In this document: in pieces, positions 53,159 to 63,538 of the stretch | Position numbering within the stretch: the stretch's first letter is position 1 | Layout of the letters: each line of letters starts with the position of its first letter | Assembly (NCBI GenBank): GCA_934045075.1 | Contig: OW203751.1 | Location: 6,335,822-6,399,821 of the forward strand | Length of the DNA stretch: 64,000 nt | Source: Yponomeuta sedellus | Lineage: Eukaryota > Arthropoda > Insecta > Lepidoptera > Yponomeutidae | Direction of reading: 5' to 3' | The notes under the pieces: generated by a model | Told to the model about the DNA's origin: nothing | Database searches by the model: none | The model's input: only the letters and a program-made list of their open reading frames with translations | Program-made: the position numbers and the translations under genes

Positions 53159-53177
53159 GCCCGGGCTGGGCTACTGA

Positions 53178-53321
53178 GAAGATGGCACCGATCGCGAAGA
53201 TGGCGCCGATCGCGAAGATGGCGCCGATCGCGAAGATGGCGCCGACCGCGAAGATGGCGCCGATCGCGAAGATGGCGCCGATCGCGAAGATGGCGCCGAT
53301 CGCGAAGATGCCGCCGGTCGC
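53178..53321 (+). repeat. 18-base minisatellite, 8 units, after the SETDB1 stop
   Basis: Unit GAAGATGGCGCCGATCGC; the first and last units vary slightly. Each holds AAGATGGC, whose complement GCCATCTT has the core of YY1/Pho binding sites. Located 20 bases after TAA, so probably in the 3' UTR. Confidence 0.9.
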
Positions 53322-53518
53322 GATTTTGGATAGAGATGAATTGGGTGAGGTTTGAATTCTGCTGTGTACTTAAATGAATGTGGTTAGCGATTAAATTAGG
53401 TTTTATGCTTTAGTATTGCGGCTAGTCTGGATAGTATCCTCCATCCAAATAGCTCTAATTAAAAGACGCCTTATCTTCATGGTAATAAAGCGCACTATTA
53501 CTAGGATGCTACAGTCAC

Positions 53519-53610
53519 GCGGGCACCGAGCTTACATTGAATTTTAAATGCCCGAGACGGCGTTCTACTGCTACTGCGGTGCCACCAATTGTTGGGAACG
53601 ACTTTTGTAA
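53519..53610 (+). pseudogene. Broken copy of SETDB1 exon 21 end
   Basis: Contains gggcaccgagcttac and tactgctactgcggtgcca to the equivalent of the stop; internal deletion and frameshift. Confidence 0.85.
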
Positions 53611-53867
53611 AAGAACACGCGAGTTAATGAAGAATCAAAGATTTCGCTGGGAAATTGCCGTAAAAATGGCGCCGATCGCGATTTTGTAAAATTGAAGATC
53701 ATATTCTGCTGTTATAATGAATAGACCGTAAAATTGAGTTTAAACCTTTAGACTAGTTTTATCAATGTATTTGGGCTAGCTTGGTTTGAGGATGTAACAC
53801 TAATTAAAAGGCACCTTAGCTCCATGGTAATAAGGCGCACTATGTATTAGTATTATGCCACAACCGC

Positions 53868-53975
53868 TCGGGTACTGAGATCACTTTGAACTACAACTAC
53901 GACGTGGGCTCTGTGTCCGAGAAGGTGCTCTACTACTACTGCGGTGCCCACAACTGCCGGGGGCGACTTTTGTAA
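53868..53975 (+). pseudogene. In-frame copy of SETDB1 exon 21 end
   Basis: Reads [20 protein letters not shown] then YYCGAHNCRGRLL and stop. It lacks an acceptor and the NHSC part, and the first post-SET Cys is Tyr. One minisatellite unit follows at 53998. Confidence 0.85.
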
Positions 53976-54240
53976 GACCTGGCTGGGCTACTGAGGAGAT
54001 GGCGCCGATCGCTATTTTGGAAAAATGGTAAAAAACCGTAAAATTGAGTTTAAATGAGCGCTCATGAAAAGGCGCCTTATCTCCATGGTAATAGCGCACT
54101 ATCCATTATAAAGCAATTCGATCGTGACCGCAAGCCAGGTTCATTTCATATACAGTTGAAACAAATTCACCTTGTGCAATATCCAAAAATGTGTGGTCCA
54201 CTCGTTAAAACGTTTCAAAAAAATATCTACAATTCCATAC

Positions 54241-54436
54241 TTTAAAAACCTATTTAGTACTCTGGCTAACCATGCCAGCGCTCTCCCAACTGAGCTACTG
54301 GGCTCAGTTGGGAGAGCGCTGGCACGGTTAGCCAGAGGTCGCGGGTTCGGGTCCCGGCATGGGTGGAATTTTTAGCGTCTAAATAGGTTTTTAAAAATTG
54401 TCCTTAGCACGGGCTAGTGCAACAAAAAGAATAAAA
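54241..54436. mobile_element. Inverted tRNA-Ile-like SINE pair, mostly deleted
   Basis: Minus remnant 54241-54300 and plus 54301-54436 with a mutated anticodon arm. Confidence 0.75.
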
Positions 54437-54467
54437 CGGAGATAAGTTCAAATTGTCGTGTGGACAC

Positions 54468-54650
54468 AGGCAAGAAAAATCCGTTGACATGGTAAATTTT
54501 ATCTAATCTATAAAAATCGCGACTCGTTTTAAATTACTGTCGATGTGGTTACAGGCAAGAAAAATCCGTTGACATGGCAATTTTTATCTCATCTATAAAA
54601 ATCGAGACTCGTTTTAAATTAATGTCGACGTGGTTTTGGAAACTTGCGTC
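54468..54650 (+). repeat. 88-base tandem duplication
   Basis: aggcaagaaaaatccgttga at 54468 and 54556 with flanking ctataaaaatcg(c/a)gactcg. Confidence 0.75.
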
Positions 54651-54819
54651 TATGTTCATACGCTTAAGGGCAAATTTGCCATGGACCATAGCTGTCCACG
54701 ATACACATTCGCGTTCTTTGTCGGAAACGTAATGCAGACTTTAGTTGTAAGTTTATTCTAAAACTAATTTGTAAATTAACTAAGTAACACTAAGTTTATT
54801 ACCCGGTGGGGATTTGTGC

Positions 54820-55463
54820 CACTTGAGGTCTGTAATATTATGTGCTTTGGCCTAAGGTTTATGTTGTAAAATGAAAGAATAAAATAAGAATAATATTCTT
54901 TACGAATACTCTAGATTAGAATCTTTAGAATCTTTTTTGTGTCAAACTACTTGTTTCGAATTTCTAAATACTATGTGCTTTGTTTGTTTGACTGAGGTTT
55001 GTCGAAAGGATAAAATAGCATAAGAATAATATTCTTTACGAATACTCTAGATTAGAATCTTTTTTGCGTTTAAGTACTTCAAATTTTTGCATAATTTTAT
55101 GTGCTTTAGACTAAAGTGTTTCTTTTTAAATTTAAGAAGGATTTTAATCTTTTTATGTCAAAATAATTCAGTTTCAAATTTCTATATAATATTATGTGCT
55201 ACAGACGATGGTTTATCTTTTTAAATGAAAGGAAAAATAAAATAAAATATTCTTTAAGAATTCTCTAAAGGATTATAATCTTTTTGTATCAAAGTAATTC
55301 ATTTTCAAATTTGCGTTTAATATTATGTGCTTTAGACTGACGTTTTTCTTTTTAAATTAAATGATAAAATAAGATAAGAATAATATTCTTTAAGAATACT
55401 CTAAAGATTATAATCTTTCTGTGTCAATGTAATTCAATTTCCAATTTCTGTATAATATAGTTA
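54820..55463 (+). repeat. AT-rich tandem repeats downstream of SETDB1
   Basis: About five diverged units of 110-135 bases sharing ataatattctttacgaatac, aatctttttgtgtcaa and attatgtgcttta; one more unit is displaced to 55820-55920 by the element at 55469. Confidence 0.75.
54878..54883 (+). terminator. Candidate SETDB1 polyadenylation signal
   Basis: AATAAA about 1.7 kb after the SETDB1 stop. An earlier AATAAA at 54430-54435 is in the tail of a SINE copy. No strong signal was seen closer to the stop, so the real 3' end is uncertain. Confidence 0.25.
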
Positions 55464-55468
55464 GAATA

Positions 55469-55786
55469 TTTTCGGGGCTTATTAATTTATTGCTATTTTA
55501 CCTCGACGTTTCGACGACGTTACAGTCATCGTGGTCACGAGAAGACTGATGGCTAGCACCCGTTCGCATCTTCGGCTGATGAGGTTTCAGGGTAGTCTGA
55601 AACCTCATCAGCCGAAGATGTCAGCTTTGTCAATCAGCCATCACAAAGCACTATTAGGGTTGCGACACACTACACTGACAATGTCGGACGATAAGCCATG
55701 CGACTTTTTTCCACTCGAACACTTCTTGATGACCGGATCCCACGTTTGCGACAGTTTGAAATTACTACGCGATTAAGCCCCGAAAA
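55469..55786. mobile_element. TA-flanked MITE with TTTTCGGGGCTTA ends
   Basis: 318 bases, inverted ends, TA duplicated at 55467-68 and 55787-88. It splits the tandem array. The open frame inside is not a gene. Confidence 0.8.
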
Positions 55787-55970
55787 TATGTGTAGGTACA
55801 AGTCGCGAAAGTTTAAAATATGTTCTGTATAATATTTATGTACTATCATAGTAGAAGATATTTGAGAATATAAAGATTTTTTGTGTCAACGTACTAGTGT
55901 TTTGACTTGAGAATTCTACTATAAATTGGAAAGAACTTCATGGGTATACCGCTCATGTAATTGATTGCTT

Positions 55971-56043
55971 CATTGGTCTAGGGGTATCATGTATGATTAC
56001 CATGCCTGAGGTAGCGAGTTTGAGTCCCACTGGGGTACATTTG
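55971..56043 (+). mobile_element. Degenerate tRNA-like sequence
   Basis: TTGGTCTAGGGGTATCATG and GCGAGTTTGAGTCCC look like A and B boxes of a tRNA-Pro type gene, but the anticodon arm does not fold well. Pseudogene or SINE head. Confidence 0.4.
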
Positions 56044-56589
56044 TCATGGCTACAGTCTGGATGTAGCTTACTATTGCTTAAATATAATTTCTTTTGAAGA
56101 AGAAGAAAAATATTTATTTAACGCCACATGGACATATCAAATTTGACAAGAAAAGGAAAATACAGAAAAAAAGCAGTAGTAGAACAAAACAATAAGAAAA
56201 GAAGAACTACACATGAATGAAATGAACATAAATTCCAATGCTACACAGTATGTCGATGCAGCGGAAAAAAGGCCTCGTGCTCAGTATAAGCCGAGGGTTT
56301 GCACCCACAACACTGATTTTCAGCAAGCGCCTTCTGGTGGGTTCTTTTATAGTTACCTTGCCAAATGTTGCCTTTTTGTTTGGTGTTGTCCAGGTTGTCC
56401 TAATTAAAACCGTTTTTCTGATTTGACGACGTAATATTTAGAAACCTTAATAAATTCTAAACTAGTTTTTTATTCTAGAGGTTTTTATACCATTTTGAGT
56501 ATTCCACGCTACATTAAATAGTGAAGTGGTCAAATCAGAAACTTGAGGTAAATGTCTATAAATTGATGAATCGATTCTTGACAACTGGT

Positions 56590-56775
56590 ATTAAAATTAA
56601 ATTAACCAGGTAATACTTTGAAGCTTCAAAGCTTTCAGGTAAATAATGTCTGATTTTCGAATTTTTTTCTCTAAATATACGCACAGGTAAATACAGGGTT
56701 ATATTTAGATCTATGGCCACAATATTATACCGTTCTAGGGCGTAATTAATATGTACATCTATGCCAAAGAAGACC
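56590..56775 (-). repeat. Dispersed repeat
   Basis: Inverted relative of 20935-21110. Confidence 0.6.
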
Positions 56776-56794
56776 ATTCAGGCTTCATACTAAG

Positions 56795-57150
56795 TTGGGC
56801 CCAAACATGAAAGTGCCGGCCAGCGAAAAAAAACTATTCTAAACTATGGGCCACATTGATTTGTTGATTTCATACTAAGAAACCTATATCGTAAAATGAA
56901 TATCTTAAGTGCTAGTAGACGTTAAAGGTCAGAAAAGGGTTGAGGAAGACTCCCTACACAAACCCTAATACGTAAATTTTATAAACACGTTTTTTCCAAT
57001 GTATGGGAATATAAGATTTTCAATGTCTGACAGTAGCTAAACAATAGGCTTCACTGTTTTGGTGCCATAGTATCAAATGTTCTGGACAATGTCCGTAACA
57101 GTTTGGAAATGTTTTTTTTCGCTGGCCGGCACTTTGAGTTTTGGGCCCAA
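56795..57150. mobile_element. MITE with TTGGGCCCAAA ends
   Basis: 356 bases with ~40-base inverted ends including agtgccggccagcgaaaaaa. Confidence 0.8.
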
Positions 57151-57189
57151 TTTGAATGGTCTCCTTTGCTTTCCAGGCCCTATTTATTT

Positions 57190-58260
57190 ATTTTGATTCC
57201 TTATTGCACTAATTACATGAGTAAATGTACAAGGGCGTGCTTAATGCAAGAAGCATTCTCTTCCAGCAAACCTTTGGTGTTGAAGAGACTGTCAAAGGGA
57301 AGGGAATAAGGCTGGAAAAGAAGGTACTAGAATAAAGTTACATAATCATAGGGAGATACATTTACTTAGACCTACAGGGGCAGGGGGGGCACTGAATAAT
57401 AAAAATTCTGGTAAACCTACACCAACGATAATACATAGATAAATAAATAGACATATACGTACATACACATTGAAGGTACATTGCTACACAAGAAATAATT
57501 CTCGCGGATGTACCTGCGCAGACAACCAAATTTTGGATGTGCGGCAAGTTGATCGACCAATCAGATAGTTTCATTTTATGGCAGGCCGCGCGCCTTTGTT
57601 GCTGTTGGTTGATTCAACGTCATCGATGCAGGTGACTATTAGTTTGGTAATATTAGCGTGAGCGAAATAGGTAGCGCTACTGCGGCAATCAATTCTGCAC
57701 CTTAACCGTATCGGTTAAAGATCATGTTGAATGTACTTATAGCTTCGGGTACTTTCGTTACACTTCTTCCTAGTCTGCGCGAACGTAGATTCCCGAAGGG
57801 ACTTTTATGATGTGTAGTACTGTAATAACAAATCACGAGATCTAGCCCTTAACTTCGTTTTGTCAATAGAATGATATAACAATTGTCTTGCGTAGGGCCT
57901 GAAAAAGTGGTTGCAATTGTATTAGTTAATAAATGAAAATCCCTTAACTAAAGGAATGATGGTAACAAAGTAGGTAACTACAAAAACACTAGTTTTTGTA
58001 GTTACCTACTTTGTGATGTATGTATTGAAGGAATTAAAACAAATGCTTTTTCGTGAATTCGTATTGTTTTATTTAGATACCTACGTAATCTTCCTTGAAC
58101 AGTTCGTGGCGGATGGGTCTCATTATGTTTTATTTCCATTGGAAGGGAAATTCTGATACTGCCAGATTTATGCCAATCCGTCTCACAATAGAAATCGACG
58201 TGAAAAATATCGAATGGAAATAGTGATACCCGGTTTCTCCAACAAACCGTCTCAGTATTA
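57190..58260. other. Intergenic DNA
   Basis: LINE tail remnant at 57190-57285, a perfect 23-bp hairpin with 4-base loop at 57965-58014 (acaaagtaggtaactacaaa), no gene seen. Confidence 0.5.
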
Positions 58261-58586
58261 CCATTGTAAGCGTATCACTGTCGACTTCGTCGTCAGGCTA
58301 TACTAATCCACTGCTGCACATAGTCCTCCCCTAAAGAGCGCCATAGCGCCTTGTCTTCAGCTTGCTGTCGAATTATTGACAATTAATCTATCAAAAACAT
58401 TATCAAGTAGCCAGTACCTATCTATTGGTTGAGGCAATTGCGGCGTCTGATAAGCGACCGTGAAGTCGGCGGCGGTGCGATTATAAAAACGCAATGGAAA
58501 TAGTTATACATGTAGTATCAGAATAACCGTCAATGGTTATTCTTAGTGGAAATAATGAGACCCACCCTTCGAATCATCATCATCAA

Positions 58587-59009
58587 TCCATTATGTCCCC
58601 ACCGAGGGGCACGGGTCTCTTCTCTGAGGAAGGTATAGTATAGGCCATACTCCACCACGGGGGCCAACTGAACGCGCCCTGTGTTGCTTAACCGTCGTGA
58701 TCGTTTTAGATTACTCTGGCAGCCGGGGCTACCTGATTCAAATCAATCACCTGGGGTAAGCAACAACACGCGTGGTCAGGTGCTGGATGGGTGACCGTCC
58801 CGCAACTACCGCTAGTGGCATTTTTTCCGAGCGCTCCCGTGCTTCGCGAGACACGCTAAGCCGTTGGTGCCGGGTGTCATGTAATGGCAGTCGTTAAGCC
58901 AGGCGTCTTGATAACTTAAAAACCTATTTAGATGCTAAAAATTTCACCCATGCCGGGATTCGAACCCGCAACCTCTGGCTATCCAAGGCTATACAAGGGT
59001 TGATGTCGA
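58587..59009 (+). mobile_element. Rearranged 5S-type SINE with embedded SINE piece
   Basis: Tail piece 58587-58695, then head and middle 58735-58915, a tRNA-Ile-like 3' fragment 58917-58984, then the SINE end (ctatacaagggttgatgtcg). Confidence 0.7.
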
Positions 59010-59162
59010 CATGTGTTATTTATCTACAGGAGGGCAAAAAAGTAGTCAGGCTAATAGAATATCACTTTATTTGGTTGATTACATTATTATCACTGTCGTG
59101 AGTTAGACGCTTATTATGAAGTTAAGGACATAGCTAAGAGGGGTATTCACATAACCTCAGTA

Positions 59163-59417
59163 CAGTCTATTTATTCTTACTTGTCCAATTAAGTAAACAA
59201 GATTCTACCCTTAAACTGTGACTTTTTAGTCCAATATTGCCATATTTCCATAAATGAAGTAACCTGGAACACTCTTAGATAACACGCTGCCAATTTTTTA
59301 AACATAGTTCATGATAGTTCATGAATTTGCGAGAAAATGTCTAGTTTAGGTATCTAATCTCAATTTTAAGGTTAGAATCTTGTTTACTAAATTGGACAAG
59401 TAAGAATAAATAGACTG
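59163..59417. mobile_element. TA-flanked MITE, copy 2
   Basis: Opposite orientation to 10876-11132; TA at 59161-62 and 59418-19. Confidence 0.85.
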
Positions 59418-59419
59418 TA

Positions 59420-59930
59420 GTGTCTGAAATCGCCGACCTGGAGGGCGAGTACCGAAGTGAGGCAAAGAATAATTATTATTTGAGTTTGAGTTTTGACTGT
59501 AACATATAATTATAATTTTACTGTACGTGTGCATGTCACTGAACTCCTAAACGGCTGGATAGAGTTGAATGATTTTGTTGTACCTATGCGTTTGGGTGGC
59601 GTCCTGGTTTAGATTCATAAATCAGCCCGGCAAATGGCGCTGCATGCAGGACAACGTTTGTTGGGTCCGCTGGTTTTGTAATAAAAATAAAATACTAGTC
59701 ATTTAATATTTTTTTAGAGCTCTCTTGTGAGTCTGAGGCGTAGAGATACCACTTCAAGCGAATCAGTGAAAAAGAAACTACACATCTACAAAATAACTTA
59801 ATATATATAAAAACAATCACAAGCCAAATAAACCGTACTTAACTGCCTAAATAATATTATTTTGTGGTCAGAGCTGATTCAATTACCTGTATTTCCGTAT
59901 CCGAAGACATTTTGTTCTACCAGTGGCTTA
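59420..59930. other. Intergenic DNA, nothing recognised
   Basis: AT-rich; 59560-59660 has 'cctaaacggctggatagagt', a motif common in insect repeats. Confidence 0.4.
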
Positions 59931-59934
59931 GAAC

Positions 59935-60240
59935 AAAGTTTTATTCCAATCAAAGTACAAAAGCGTGACGAAAGATTTTTAAATCCTCTTCCATAATGTG
60001 GTACGCACTTATTATTTACAATATATGTGTATGCACAATTTACTTTCTTTCTTAATTTATTTTAAATCTGCGGGAAAACAGTTGGCAGTGTCATGGCGCC
60101 GAATGTGACGTCACGCCCAGGTAAACAAACATGAGCAATCGCTAGTAAACACAACAAAGCACGGGCGAAGTACGCCAATGTTAACCTAAGGGTGACGTCA
60201 CGCGGTATGATGGATGCTTCAGTCAAAAAGTTGTAAAACT
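59935..60240 (+). repeat. Dispersed repeat with two TGACGTCACG sites, copy 2
   Basis: See 46735-47110; sites near 60107 and 60193. It lies about 300 bases after the 3' end of the minus-strand membrane-anchor gene. Confidence 0.75.
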
Positions 60241-60540
60241 ACAGCATTGACGTTAAATAAGTAAACATAACACTTATAACCTGAACCTGTTTTAGATACG
60301 TCTGAACAGTTTTCGCCTCCAGTCTGTTAGGACCCTTTGTTTCCAGAAATAATTTCAAAAATCAATCAGAAAGTCATTTTGCGAAAAGATGATTTTGATA
60401 TTTGTTCCATATCCGATCAGTACAATATAGGAAACAGACAGGAGGCAGGAAAAAAATGTGTTTATAGTAAATAAAAAAAAAAATTACTTTGATTTTGGCA
60501 TTGCCTCTATCCGACCACTAAAAGCTTCGAAGCCACAAAA

Positions 60541-61326
60541 TCAACTGATCCTACCGATAAAACTGCCGAAAATCAAGCCGATGCACATGATCAGGCCAAT
60601 CCCTGTAAGTACATGAGTCGGTTCAATGACAATCTTGGTCCCGTCGGGTAACTCCTTGTCTCTGTCGTGTGTGGCCTCTTCAATCCACTCGTGGTGGGCT
60701 CCCGAGAGAGCTTTGGCCAGTGTGGCGTCCGAAGTGGCGCTGGTTTGAGACGCTGTGATGATGAGACGCCGGAGTTCCTTCATTTTGGTGTCAAGCACGT
60801 GGTCTTGGTGGTTCAGGTGGTCTGAAACGTAACGTGATACGTTGAATTGAACCTAAAGGGGCTTTCGATATCAACTAGTACGCCCCCACTGCTGGGGTAC
60901 GGGTCTCTTCCTGCATCGCAGGAAGATTAGGCCATATTCCAAAACGGGAGCCAAGTCTGGATTGCTGGAAGATTGTAAGACAGTGGCGGGTCTTACTGTA
61001 AGAAGTTATCAAGCTGCCCATAAGGCCTCTGACATGGCTTAACGACTGCCATTACATGACAGCCGGCACCAACGGCTTAACGTGCCTTGCGAAGCACGGA
61101 AGCGCTCGGAAAAATGCCACTAGCGGTAGTCACGGGACGGTCACCCATTCTGCACATAGCCCTAAATAATAATAAAGAATAAACTTCCGTTGCCAATGTT
61201 TAGGCTGCCAAAGGTTAATACATGCTTTAGTAAATAAAATGGTTACTCACCGATCAGGGATGACTGTTTGCTGACTAGATGATTTATATTTTCATGCATT
61301 AATCTTAAGTTATGGGCCAGTTGTTC
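60541..61326 (-). CDS. 3' end of a coiled-coil, tail-anchored protein gene (two exons)
   Basis: Last two exons of a minus-strand gene: 61326-61251 (acceptor ttttcag, donor gtgagt) and 60821-60541 (acceptor gtttcag, stop TGA), joined through a split Asp codon, giving 118 C-terminal residues. The first exon (EQLAHNLRLMHENINHLVSK) and the start of the second (HVLDTKMKELRRLIITASQ) have heptad-like hydrophobics, suggesting a coiled coil. A polar loop leads to THVLTGIGLIMCIGLIFGSF then IGRIS, one glycine-rich membrane segment at the extreme C-terminus, typical of tail-anchored proteins. The upstream exon must end in phase 0 and was not found before 64000, so the gene continues to the right. I do not recognise the family. 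Confidence 0.72.
60866..61160 (-). mobile_element. 5S-type SINE in the last intron of the membrane-anchor gene
   Basis: Minus copy, tail to middle; truncated before the 5S-like head. Confidence 0.8.
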
Positions 61327-61479
61327 CTGAAAAGAATAAGCAACTGTTAATACGGTCATTTATCAACTTACTAGGATTTTTTTTCGTCTATGTTTCCTGC
61401 TCTCTGGAATCTCTGTAGAGGGCAACAGAAAGAAGTGTGATGGGTTTAAAACTAAAAGATAAAATAAATGTACAGACAT

Positions 61480-62385
61480 TAGGGATCGCACAAAACTAGT
61501 AGACGTGACGGAGCTAACTTGTCGGTTAAAATGGCGTTGGGCAGGACATGTAGGGAGAGGCAAAGACGAACGGCGGAGCGAAAAGGTGCTGCACTGGTGG
61601 CCGCGGGATGAGACACCTTGACCGAGGGCGTTCGCGACGCCGCTGGAGTGACGATGTAACGCGCGTGGCGGGTCCGCTCAGAGTACTTAGTGCGAGTTTT
61701 TTTACTACTCGATCGCGTTAACGTAAACTCATATTTCTATGGCATCGAGGAAGCGCCACCTATCGACAAGTATGAAAATTAAAATTGTTGAGTGGGAGTT
61801 GTAATGGTTTACGTTGAGAAGTGAACACGTTTACCAGCCAAAATACGAATAAACGCGAGTGCGAGTTGTACTGTGACAGCGTTTTGCCTGTTCGAACGGT
61901 TGACTTACTCATACTCAATGCTCGATTAATGCGGTAGGAAAGTTATTCGATTGGATCTGTCAAACTCGCACTAAGCACTCTGAGTGCTTAGTGCGAGTTT
62001 TTTAACTACTCGATCGCGTTAACGTAAACTCATATTTATGGAAGAAACATCGAGGAAGCGCCACCTAGCGACAAGCATGGACATTAAAATTGTTGAGTGG
62101 GAGTTGTAATGGTTTACGTTGAGAAGTGAACACGTTGACCAGCCAAAACACGAATAAACGCGAGTGCGAGTTGTACTGTGACAGCGTTTTGCCAGTTCGA
62201 ACGGTTAACTTACTCATGCTCCCTACTCAATGCTCGATTAACGCGGTAGTAAAGTTATTCGATTGGATCTGCCAAACACGCACTAAGCACTCTGGACCAG
62301 ACTGGCCGCAGATCGCCACGAATGGCATAATGCCGGCGCCCGACAGAAGTTCAAACAAGTGATCACATAAGTGTGCACATGTGTG
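61480..62385 (+). pseudogene. LINE ORF2 end interrupted by two MITEs
   Basis: DIRDRTKLVDVTELTCRLKW, RWAGHVGRGKDERRSEKVLH, then after the MITEs RLAADRHEWHNAGARQKFKQ: a RTE/CR1-like ORF2 tail, frameshifted. The MITE copies sit at 61681-62292. Confidence 0.75.
61681..62292. mobile_element. Two head-to-tail MITEs (GAGTGCTTAGTGCGAG ends)
   Basis: Copies 61681-61980 and 61982-62292 share one T at the junction and are very similar to 13926-14232. Confidence 0.9.
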
Positions 62386-62458
62386 GCACGGACATTTCAA
62401 ACTATTGTCACATATTTGAACACTTAAGTGCGCTTTGCCGTTCCGTGTCGGTTTTTTA

Positions 62459-63056
62459 TGCCGGCGCCAGACAGAAGTTCAAACAAGTCATCACATAAGT
62501 GTGCACACGTGTGGCACGGACATTTGTTACTATAGAATTTACATACATTTATTCAGATAAAAATGTCACTACAAAATAAAATAGTTACTAAACATGTCAC
62601 ACTTAATAAAAAAAAAATACATGCACAGAACAATATCCAATAAATTTTCGTCAAAAACACATAAAATTATAATAATAATTTAAACACAAAAAAAAAACAC
62701 TAACTGCACAAACCACTCCGGAAAATATCTGAGCCAAAGGATCCCAACACGCTGGCAGCATTGCCACGCTGCACCGCCAAAGAGACCCTCTGTCCCAGAT
62801 ACGCACCGGAGCGGCAGTCAAGCCCGCGGTCCCTCAAGCGGCGACCCAGCTCCCTAACAAGGATCTTAGTCTGAGTCCCCCAAACTCCCATTGTCTCAAC
62901 CGCAAATGGAACAAAAAGGTAATTGTCCGTAAGGGCACCATACTTGTGGCCAGACAGAAGTTCAAACATTTGCTACTATTGTCACATAAAATGTCCGTGC
63001 CACACATGGCACACTTATGTGATCACTTGTTTGAACTTCTGTCTGGCGCCAGCATA
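62459..63056. mobile_element. Palindromic element enclosing a retrotransposon tail
   Basis: Outer arms cggcgccagacagaagttca / reverse complement at 63020-63056. Enclosed minus-strand frame 62945-62700 reads [33 protein letters not shown] and [18 protein letters not shown], as at 4297-4515. A third arm copy lies at 62335-62400. Confidence 0.7.
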
Positions 63057-63118
63057 AGATGAGAAAGCCATCACCCAAAGTTGGGTTCCCAAATTTAAGA
63101 CCTTACATTATGTCATTT

Positions 63119-63225
63119 TGCAAGCCTCCACCAATCCGGACTTGGCCCCCGTGGTGGAGTATGGCCTATACCTTCCACAGGGAAGAGACCCGTGCCCCTC
63201 GGTGGGGACATAATGCGTTGATGAT
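63119..63225 (+). mobile_element. 5S-type SINE tail
   Basis: Tail subtype with ccttccacagggaagagacc. Confidence 0.7.
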
Positions 63226-63271
63226 GATGATACGTAATTTTATATGATCATTGGTATCTATCTATCTATAA

Positions 63272-63538
63272 TCAGCCCACATCAACCCACTGCTGGGCAT
63301 AGGCCTCCTTTTTATTGCGCCATTCCTCACGGTCCTGTGCTAATCTGATCCATCTCTGACCCGCAACCCTCACAATGTTGTCTGACCATCGTGTCGGTGG
63401 TCTGCCTACCAACCTCCTTCCCTCCCTTGACCACCACTCCGATACTGCCCTGGTCCACCGGCCGTCTTCCCTTCTAGCCAAGTGTCCCGCCCATCTCCAC
63501 TTTAAGTCTGTGATCCGCTCACCAACGTCTTCGATCAT
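63272..63538 (-). pseudogene. LINE ORF2 C-terminal tail
   Basis: Intact 88-codon frame: [58 protein letters not shown]. Best preserved member of the family also at 28554-28843 and 45341-45478. Confidence 0.8.

Noticed and set aside
55531..55776. 81-codon plus-strand frame
   Set aside because: Lies wholly inside a TA-flanked MITE and includes its internal inverted segment.
61363..61563. 66-codon minus-strand frame upstream of the membrane-anchor exons
   Set aside because: Antisense of a LINE ORF2 tail that is recognisable on the plus strand.
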